Positions 58,610 to 64,000 of a DNA stretch of 64,000 bases are shown here, piece after piece; the stretch's first letter is position 1, and each line of letters opens with the position of its first letter. The position numbers were made by a program, and so were the translations under genes. This DNA comes from a bacterium. Its GTDB lineage: Bacteria; UBP15; UBA6099. Below the pieces are notes generated by a model. That model worked only from the letters and a program-made list of their open reading frames with translations, was not told the DNA's origin and ran no database searches. The DNA lies in contig JAKQPS010000113.1 of the NCBI GenBank assembly GCA_029564595.1, forward strand, positions 96,227 through 160,226, in the 5' to 3' direction.

Positions 58610-60004
58610 ATGAATAATAAACTGTTTGCGTTTTTTTTAACGATAATCGCCGCGGCGTTTTTAATATCGCAATGCGCGGCGGCGGAAAACGGTTGTGATT
58701 ACCGTCCCGGCACAACTCTGCGTTTCCGGGCAGGTTCAGATTTCATTCGCGACCAGTTCGGGAGAGTTGCGATAATGAGAGGCGTGAACATGCCAGCTGC
58801 TTACCGCGACCCTTTCCCTTACGGAGAAGCGGACCTCGACGCGATAGAGCCGTTCGGGTATAACCTCATCCGCCTGCCAATGTCGTGGCGCTCGCTGGAA
58901 CCCGAAGAGGGCGATTTCCGGCATGAGAAACTGGATGACTACAAGAATTTCATCCGCATGGCGCATAGCCGCGGTTACTATGTGATGCCGGATGTCCATC
59001 AGGTTCAATGGTGCGCTTCGGGCATGATCCCGGACTGGATGTGCAAAGAGAAATCCGGGCACGGCATACTCGTGGACGCGATAAAGCGGGAGACCGACAG
59101 ATTCTGGGGCAGCGAGGAACTTCAATCGAAATTCGCGGGATTGTGGAAGACTCTGGCTTCCGAACTGAAGGGGACTCCGGGGCTTTTCGCGTATGACGTC
59201 ATAAACGAGCCGTTCTCATACGGCGCGTTGTCTTACGGGAATTTTGAGAAATGCTGTCTATATCCGTTTTACAGAGTCGTCGTCGCGACGATACGCGAGA
59301 TCGACCCGGACACTCCGGTGGCGCTTGAACCGCCTCCTGTGAACGTGCTTCTTCCTGCTTACACGGAGAAGATGCCTTTCGACAATCTTATCTGGGCTCC
59401 GCATTCATACTACGCGCACTCATACGGCGAAAAAGGCTATTCCGTGGACGGGAAAGAGACTCCGGCGGACGCGCGGATGAAATACAGGCGATTCGCGAAG
59501 GAGGCCGCGGGCATCGAAGCGCCTTTGCTTATAGGCGAATTCGGAATGTGCGGATGGCAGGATTATAATTTCATGCCTCCATGGCTTGAAGAAAACATGC
59601 TGATGCAGGAGCGGCTGTTCGCGTCGTCCGCCGTGTGGGATTATGGAAGAAGCAACTACGGCTGGGGGATTTTGGACGATTCAGGGAATCCTAACCCGGA
59701 CAAAATGCCCATCCTGCACCGCCCCTACCCCCGCTACACGGCAGGCGCGCCTGAAAGAATGCAATATAATTCGACGGCAAAAACATTCAGATACAGATAC
59801 TCCGCGGACGATAAGATACGCGCTCCGACGGAAATATACGTTCCGCCGGAACTTTTCGGCGGCTCGCCACAGATTGCCGTAGAATCCGAATGCGGCGCCG
59901 AATGGGATTATTCCGCTGAGAGGAAAACCCTGATTATACCGTCCGACTGTTCGGGCGTTGTCGATGTGGCTGTCACGGCGGCAGCGCGGATGGAATCCGA
60001 TTAA
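58610..60004 (+). CDS. Exported GH5 glycosidase, endoglycoceramidase-like
   Basis: About 464 residues with a signal peptide (FFLTIIAAAFLISQCAAAE). MRGVNMPAAYRD and NLIRLPMSWRSLEPEEG are GH5 blocks. YDVINEPF holds the acid/base Glu200, and PLLIGEFGM the nucleophile Glu310. The C-terminal about 85 residues after PYPRYTAGAP form a beta domain as in endoglycoceramidases, which cut glycan from ceramide. Endoglucanase or beta-glucosylceramidase activity are the alternatives. ATG 58610 has GAGG 4 nt upstream. Cysteines are unusually many in the catalytic domain (CASGM, WMCKE, KCCLY), compatible with disulfides outside the cytosol. Confidence 0.82.
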   Translation: MNNKLFAFFLTIIAAAFLISQCAAAENGCDYRPGTTLRFRAGSDFIRDQFGRVAIMRGVNMPAAYRDPFPYGEADLDAIEPFGYNLIRLPMSWRSLEPEEGDFRHEKLDDYKNFIRMAHSRGYYVMPDVHQVQWCASGMIPDWMCKEKSGHGILVDAIKRETDRFWGSEELQSKFAGLWKTLASELKGTPGLFAYDVINEPFSYGALSYGNFEKCCLYPFYRVVVATIREIDPDTPVALEPPPVNVLLPAYTEKMPFDNLIWAPHSYYAHSYGEKGYSVDGKETPADARMKYRRFAKEAAGIEAPLLIGEFGMCGWQDYNFMPPWLEENMLMQERLFASSAVWDYGRSNYGWGILDDSGNPNPDKMPILHRPYPRYTAGAPERMQYNSTAKTFRYRYSADDKIRAPTEIYVPPELFGGSPQIAVESECGAEWDYSAERKTLIIPSDCSGVVDVAVTAAARMESD

Positions 60005-60057
60005 GACGCCGGCAGTTTTCTTGCATTGTCTGCTGAATTCTTATTGGACGGTATTTG

Positions 60058-60085
60058 TTCAACTGATAACATTTGAGGTTATAAT
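60058..60085 (+). promoter_or_regulatory. Putative promoter of the radical SAM gene
   Basis: TTCAAC (60058-60063), 16-bp spacer, TATAAT (60080-60085), 34 bp before the ATG at 60119. Confidence 0.42.
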
Positions 60086-60118
60086 CAACATGCGCAAATT
60101 CATGCGCGGCGGGCGGAT

Positions 60119-61006
60119 ATGATACGGCCACAAAACGCTTTCATCGTCCTTAACACTGATTGCGACAAACGAGATGAGTGTTCCTATTGCTTTTACAACA
60201 CCCAGCCGGAAAGAGCGGTCCAGTCCAAACTTGACACTGAAAAGATAGTGTCGATATTAAGGCGGCTGATGTTGCTCAATGTCGGCAACGTGTACCTTAC
60301 GGGCGGAGAGCCTTTGTTGAGAGACGATCTTGAGAGAATAGTCTCCGCGGCTACCGCGATGAGGCTCAACACTTATCTGCTGTCTAACGGGAGGCTGCTT
60401 GATTCGAGCAGAGTAGCGAGGCTGGACCGCGCGGGGCTGGATGTTTTCGTCCTTTCGCTGAACGATCTGTCGCTCGAAGACAAGAAGACGATTTCGCTGG
60501 CGGCGAGATTCAAAAACGCGGCTCTTTCTTTCATATTCGTGCTGACGAGCAAAAACACGGCTTTGGTCCGGCATGTGACGGAGCTTGCGCGCGCGTTGGA
60601 CGCCGGGCTGGTTTTCCAGCCCGCATGGATACCCGCGGAGAACCCGTTGCGCGCCACTATCAGCCCGGCTTCGCTCAGCCAGTTCGAGTGGTCGGAGTTG
60701 TATTCGGAGCTGCGCCCTTGGGCGGTTCAACTTGGTTACGAGGATTATCTGGAGTTGACGCACGACATATATCGCGACGGGAAACTGAAACCTAAACGGT
60801 GCGGGATGGGAACTGACTCGTTCGTCATTGACGCGGACGGGGCAGTGTATCCTTGTTTTCACAGGCGGGATTTGCCTTGCGGGAATGTCCGCCGCGACGA
60901 CATTGCGGAGGTTCTGGACCGCGTCTCCAAGCATTCAGCGGAACTGTCCACCGCCCCTTGCTTCGGCGAACACTGCGTCTCGCTTCACACTTCTTTCAAG
61001 AAGTAA
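60119..61006 (+). CDS. Radical SAM protein with SPASM-like C-terminus
   Basis: 295 residues. The cluster motif is C15-x5-C21-x2-C24 (DCDKRDECSYCFYN), wider than the canonical C-x3-C-x2-C. NVYLTGGEPLLRDDLE and LLSNGRLLDSSRV follow the radical SAM barrel. The C-terminus has CGMGTDSFVIDADGAVYPCF, LPCGNV and CFGEHC, a SPASM/twitch-like set for an auxiliary Fe-S cluster. SPASM enzymes mature peptides or modify proteins and sugars. No obvious small precursor gene is visible nearby. It is a single gene that converges on a lipoprotein gene. Confidence 0.82.
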   Translation: MIRPQNAFIVLNTDCDKRDECSYCFYNTQPERAVQSKLDTEKIVSILRRLMLLNVGNVYLTGGEPLLRDDLERIVSAATAMRLNTYLLSNGRLLDSSRVARLDRAGLDVFVLSLNDLSLEDKKTISLAARFKNAALSFIFVLTSKNTALVRHVTELARALDAGLVFQPAWIPAENPLRATISPASLSQFEWSELYSELRPWAVQLGYEDYLELTHDIYRDGKLKPKRCGMGTDSFVIDADGAVYPCFHRRDLPCGNVRRDDIAEVLDRVSKHSAELSTAPCFGEHCVSLHTSFKK

Positions 61007-61024
61007 AAACAGTTGTGAAATGGC

Positions 61025-61050
61025 ACCACCCCGTCAGTGGTCGGGGTGGT
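61025..61050 (-). terminator. Hairpin overlapping the stop codon of the PD40 lipoprotein gene
   Basis: ACCACCCCG (61042-61050 on the minus strand) pairs perfectly with CGGGGTGGT (61025-61033) around an 8-nt loop that contains the TGA stop. No T-run follows, so this may be an RNA-stabilising or factor-assisted terminator structure. Confidence 0.45.
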
Positions 61051-62347
61051 AGCCCGTTACGCCCGTTGAAGACACTACTCCGGGAACGGAGCCTGTAAAG
61101 TTAATCTTCTTGATCAAAGGCGACAAACCTGAGTTGTCCGCGAAAACAATCGAATTCCCCGCCGCGTTCCATTTAGGCGCAAGATAAATCTGGTCTGACG
61201 AAACGACTGCCGGGTCTGAAGAAACGGAACTCATCACAAAAAGGTCGGAGCAAGTGTCGCCGACGGGAGGGACCTGCCCGCCGCCGGGGGCCGCGCATTC
61301 GTGGTCGAACTGAAAAATGACTTTGCCGTTCGGCTCGATGTCGGGATTGCTCGCCGAGCATTCGCCGTCGCCGGCAGCGCAAGCGGGAGAGCCTGCGCCG
61401 GACGGATCGTAAAGAAGCGAGGCCGCGCCTAGAGGATTCACCGTGATTTTCCAGAGGTTCGAGTTCGACGCCGAGCCTGTTCCGCCGTCAACCGCGCGGT
61501 AAGACGAATATACGAGAGCGTTGTTTCCGGGCTGCCAAGCGGGGGCCTCGTCTCTGGCGGAGTGAGTCGTTATTCTTGTGACGCTTCCGCCGGTCGAAGT
61601 CATAGTGTAGATGTCATACTGACCCGGAGCGTCGGATGAGTAAGCGATTTTCGATGCGTCGTGGCTCCATGAAAGACCGCTGTATCTGACGTCTGTTCCG
61701 GAAGCCAGCGTGGTCAGGGTTTCAACATTTGAAACGCAGGCGGCCTTGGCGATGCTTTGATTGCCGGAGCCGTCGTCGCGGACGAAAATCACCTGTTTGC
61801 CGATAGGAGAGAGCGCGGCGTACGAGTGCGCTCTTCCGGGAAGGTCTTCGCAAATCCTGCGGGCTGTCGCGGAACTGGACGGGTCGGCTGCGAATACTCT
61901 GTTGTACCCCGACACCGGGTCAGGCGCTATGTACACCATTTCACCTGAAGCGATGCCGCATATATCGCAATTTAAGGGGTTCTGATAGTTCACGGTGCGA
62001 GCTACGGTTTTCGTGTTTCCGGAGCGAGTTGCGACCACTGTAATGGTTGAAATAGACGAGATGTCCACATTCGCTCTGCTGAAAGTTCCGTTGGCCGCGA
62101 CTGTGACGGCGACGTTGTTCACTTTTACCGTTGCGTTTGAGTTCGTGCTGCCTGAGACAGTTATTTTATCAACATAGTATGTCTGTCCGTCGTACAGAGG
62201 GCTGTCGACAGTGAGAAAAAAAGTCGGGTCTGTGGGGGTGGAAGCCCCGCCTCCGCCGCCCCCGCCGCCGCAGCCTGAAACGGCCCATGCGGAGACAATC
62301 ATCATAAGAGCGAGGACAACCCGCGATGCCGCTGTTTTATTTTTCAT
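61034..62347 (-). CDS. Lipoprotein with WD40/PD40 (TolB-like) beta-propeller repeats
   Basis: 437 residues. MMIVSAWAVSGCGGGGGG is a lipobox with a poly-Gly tether after Cys. An Ig-like bacterial domain (about residues 45-120) follows, then a TolB-type propeller with SPIGKQVIFVRDDGSG, WSHDASKIAYSSDAPGQYDI (in part), TTHSARDEAPAWQPGNNALV and PKWNAAGNSIVFADNS blades. Cysteine pairs inside the propeller suggest disulfides. The start ATG overlaps the stop of kdsA by 4 bp, so it is expressed with kdsA. Surface or periplasmic binding protein is likely; ligand unknown. Confidence 0.82.
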   Translation of the reverse strand: MKNKTAASRVVLALMMIVSAWAVSGCGGGGGGGGASTPTDPTFFLTVDSPLYDGQTYYVDKITVSGSTNSNATVKVNNVAVTVAANGTFSRANVDISSISTITVVATRSGNTKTVARTVNYQNPLNCDICGIASGEMVYIAPDPVSGYNRVFAADPSSSATARRICEDLPGRAHSYAALSPIGKQVIFVRDDGSGNQSIAKAACVSNVETLTTLASGTDVRYSGLSWSHDASKIAYSSDAPGQYDIYTMTSTGGSVTRITTHSARDEAPAWQPGNNALVYSSYRAVDGGTGSASNSNLWKITVNPLGAASLLYDPSGAGSPACAAGDGECSASNPDIEPNGKVIFQFDHECAAPGGGQVPPVGDTCSDLFVMSSVSSDPAVVSSDQIYLAPKWNAAGNSIVFADNSGLSPLIKKINFTGSVPGVVSSTGVTGYHPDH

Positions 62348-63174
62348 ATCATGTCCTGCTTTTTCACCATCGCGTCCAGCGCTTTCGCGTGAAGCAACAG
62401 GTTTTTAAGATTTTTCAACGGAACCATATTCTGGCCGTCCGAAAGAGCCTCGTCAGGCTCGTGGTGAGTTTCGAGGAAAAGCGCGTCCACGCCGACCGCC
62501 ATGCAAGCGCGGACCAGAGGATCGACGAACTCGCGTTGTCCGCCGCTGGAAGTGCCGGCCCCGCCGGGCAACTGCACGCTGTGCGTGGCGTCGAAACAGA
62601 CCGGATATCCGAACCGTCTGATTATCGGCAGCGACTTGAAGTCCACCACCAGATTGTTGTAGCCGAATGTGGAGCCGCGCTCTGTAATAATGATTTTATC
62701 GTTTCCGGCGCCGAGGCATTTGTCGATTATGTTGCGAACGTCCCATGGAGCGAGGAACTGGCCTTTCTTGATGTTGACCGGTTTGCCTGTCTTGGCGGAG
62801 CCGACGACAAGGTCGGTCTGTCTGCAAAGAAAAGCGGGTATCTGGATGATATCGATGAAAGGAGCAATCTCGTCGACTTCCTCCATTGAATGGGCGTCCG
62901 TGGTCACAGGCAGTCCAAGCTCGCGTTTGACTTTTGCGAATAGTTTTTTGCCCGATTTGATGCCGAGTCCCCTGAAGGAGGAGCCGGACGACCTGTTTGC
63001 CTTGTCGTATGACACCTTGAATACGAGCGGCACGCCGATTTCGCCGCAGATGCTCTTCAGTTCCTTCGCGATGGAGAAACAGCTATCCTCGCTTTCGAGA
63101 ACGCAAGGCCCGGCGATTAGAACAAAAGGCGCGCCCCCGCCTATGGGGATGCCGCTTATGTCGAATCCAGTCAT
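62344..63174 (-). CDS. kdsA: 3-deoxy-8-phosphooctulonate (Kdo-8-P) synthase
   Basis: 276 residues, normal length. FVLIAGPCVLESED, VFKVSYDKANRSSG, FRGLGIKSGKKLFAKVK, LPVTTDAHS, IIITERGSTFGYNNLV and VCFDATHSVQLPGG are the KdsA signature blocks. The enzyme joins PEP and arabinose-5-phosphate to make Kdo-8-P for LPS inner core. The ATERG-like block reads TERGSTFGYNNL, as in non-metal or metal KdsA; the metal type cannot be told with certainty. It is followed by the lipoprotein (ATGA overlap) and preceded by lpxK at 46 bp. Confidence 0.93.
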   Translation of the reverse strand: MTGFDISGIPIGGGAPFVLIAGPCVLESEDSCFSIAKELKSICGEIGVPLVFKVSYDKANRSSGSSFRGLGIKSGKKLFAKVKRELGLPVTTDAHSMEEVDEIAPFIDIIQIPAFLCRQTDLVVGSAKTGKPVNIKKGQFLAPWDVRNIIDKCLGAGNDKIIITERGSTFGYNNLVVDFKSLPIIRRFGYPVCFDATHSVQLPGGAGTSSGGQREFVDPLVRACMAVGVDALFLETHHEPDEALSDGQNMVPLKNLKNLLLHAKALDAMVKKQDMI

Positions 63175-63220
63175 CAGATGTTATCCCCGCCCGCCGCTGT
63201 AACCGCGACGATAGTAAATA

Positions 63221-64000
63221 TTATAGCGCTCCGGCCCCGCCCGCAGTATCCCGTCGCAAATTCAGAATGTCCTCGACATGCCGCGAGCCGGACGCGATAT
63301 CGACGTCGATAAGCAATTTGATCCATGCGCGTCTCGGTTTGAAATGGCCGGGCAGGCGCACGGCGTCTTTTTCGGTGGTCACGATCCAGTCGGCCCCGGC
63401 ACGAGCCGCAGCGTCTTCCACCCGCTCCAAATCCGCGTCTCCATAGGGATGATGGTCCGTGAATCTATATGCGATGACCGCCTCGCCGGTGACGTTAGCC
63501 ACCGTTCTTTCGAACTGTTCGGGATTTCCAAGCCCGCTCACCGCCAGAGCGCTCGCCCCTCTAATACTGTCGAGGCCGGGAGATTCTCCCTCCCCTATCC
63601 TTTTCGCTCCGGATATTTTATAGACGGATTCGACGATAGGCGTTCCGGGAAACATGCTGGAGAGAGCGTCGCGGGTCTGCGCTGTTTTTTCCGCGCCCGC
63701 CGCGTCTATTCGGGTCATCCAGAACAATGTTGCCCGTTTTAACTCGGTCAGAGGCTCTCTGAGCAAACCGGCTGGGAAAAGTTTTCCGAACCCGAAAGGG
63801 TTGCAGGCGTCGATCACGGCGATGTCGGCGTCTCTGGCCAGCGTAACAAACTGAAAGCCGTCGTCGAGAACAATCGAGCCGCAAGAAAAACGGTCGATAA
63901 GAGAGCGCGCGCCGCGCGCGCGGTCAATGTCAACCGCGACCGGCCTGCTGTCCTCGAGGTATAAAATCGGCTCGTCTCCGCAACTGTGCCATGAAAGCGC
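63221..64000 (-). CDS. lpxK: Tetraacyldisaccharide 4'-kinase, C-terminal part, cut by window edge
   Basis: The frame is open from the stop at 63221 to the window end (260 codons visible). It contains SIVLDDGFQFVTLARDADI (the LpxK DDGFQ motif) and IDACNPFGFGKLFPAGLLRE, with FTDHHPYGDADLERVED and WIVTTEKDAVRLP further on, all typical of LpxK. LpxK phosphorylates the 4' position of the lipid A disaccharide at the inner membrane. The N-terminal P-loop lies beyond the window. It is upstream of kdsA on the same strand, a sensible LPS pair. Confidence 0.9.
   Translation of the reverse strand, partial: ALSWHSCGDEPILYLEDSRPVAVDIDRARGARSLIDRFSCGSIVLDDGFQFVTLARDADIAVIDACNPFGFGKLFPAGLLREPLTELKRATLFWMTRIDAAGAEKTAQTRDALSSMFPGTPIVESVYKISGAKRIGEGESPGLDSIRGASALAVSGLGNPEQFERTVANVTGEAVIAYRFTDHHPYGDADLERVEDAAARAGADWIVTTEKDAVRLPGHFKPRRAWIKLLIDVDIASGSRHVEDILNLRRDTAGGAGAL

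Noticed and set aside
1-64000. tRNA, rRNA, riboswitch, phage and insertion sequence genes
   Set aside because: I scanned the intergenic gaps by eye and found no cloverleaf, rRNA, transposase or integrase sequence; a covariance-model search would be needed to exclude small RNAs.

Overview
The window reads as a piece of chromosome from a diderm (Gram-negative-type) bacterium. Evidence for an outer membrane with LPS and lipoproteins is kdsA (Kdo-8-phosphate synthase), lpxK (lipid A 4'-kinase, cut by the window end), an LpxH-like phosphoesterase, lnt (apolipoprotein N-acyltransferase) and several lipoprotein signals. A NuoE/NuoF/HoxU-type diaphorase set, an acyl-CoA dehydrogenase and a UroD-family protein fit an anaerobic or fermentative life. 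SpoIIE/STAS signalling, HDOD, FecR-SUMF1 and PilT genes suggest a deep-branching, environmentally responsive lineage. No rRNA or taxonomic marker is present, so I do not name a phylum. There is no sign of a prophage, integron, CRISPR array or insertion sequence; the only mobile-looking DNA is a pair of about 240-bp noncoding repeats.

Layout. 1-10 kb: priA 5' part, then a minus-strand run of an NfeD-type membrane protease, an M48/TPR metalloprotease, an NAD-dependent epimerase and a giant PRC-barrel/coiled-coil protein. 10-13 kb: a UroD-family protein and a membrane-fused spermidine-synthase-like protein. 13-18.7 kb: pilT with a small coiled-coil gene, an acyl-CoA dehydrogenase, rmuC and a secreted protein of unknown function. 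18.8-26.5 kb: an ArnT/PMT-type glycosyltransferase, a methyltransferase plus LpxH-like phosphoesterase, a CBS-SpoIIE phosphatase, a STAS protein, lnt and a zinc-finger anti-sigma-like protein.

26.5-34 kb: repeat copy 1; an operon of an SRPBCC-like protein, a class II aldolase and two exported metallophosphoesterases; an HDOD protein; and argB with two small partners. 34-41.4 kb: a zinc-ribbon-STAS protein with a strong promoter, holA, tmk, a Pro/Ala-rich membrane protein, and the diaphorase operon behind a promoter overlapped by an inverted repeat. 41.7-53.7 kb: a purple-acid-phosphatase-like protein, an acyltransferase, a methyltransferase, a FecR-SUMF1 lipoprotein, mtaB, a four-gene STAS operon, glgC, a secreted protein, another STAS gene and an orphan flagellin with a textbook sigma-28 promoter. 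53.9-64 kb: repeat copy 2 (inverted), an iron-dependent alcohol dehydrogenase, a GH84-type glycosidase with a helical partner, a Tat-exported phosphoesterase, a GH5 glycosidase, a radical SAM/SPASM protein, and the lpxK-kdsA-PD40 lipoprotein group.

Themes. Six STAS anti-sigma-antagonist-like proteins and one CBS-gated PP2C phosphatase point to a large partner-switching network, although no matching HATPase kinase lies in the window. Four exported calcineurin-like phosphoesterases and two exported or glycan-directed hydrolases suggest scavenging of phosphate esters and complex glycans. The diaphorase operon lacks a neighbouring hydrogenase or formate dehydrogenase catalytic subunit. Start codons were chosen from visible ribosome binding sites and gene overlaps. 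Promoter and terminator calls are by eye.
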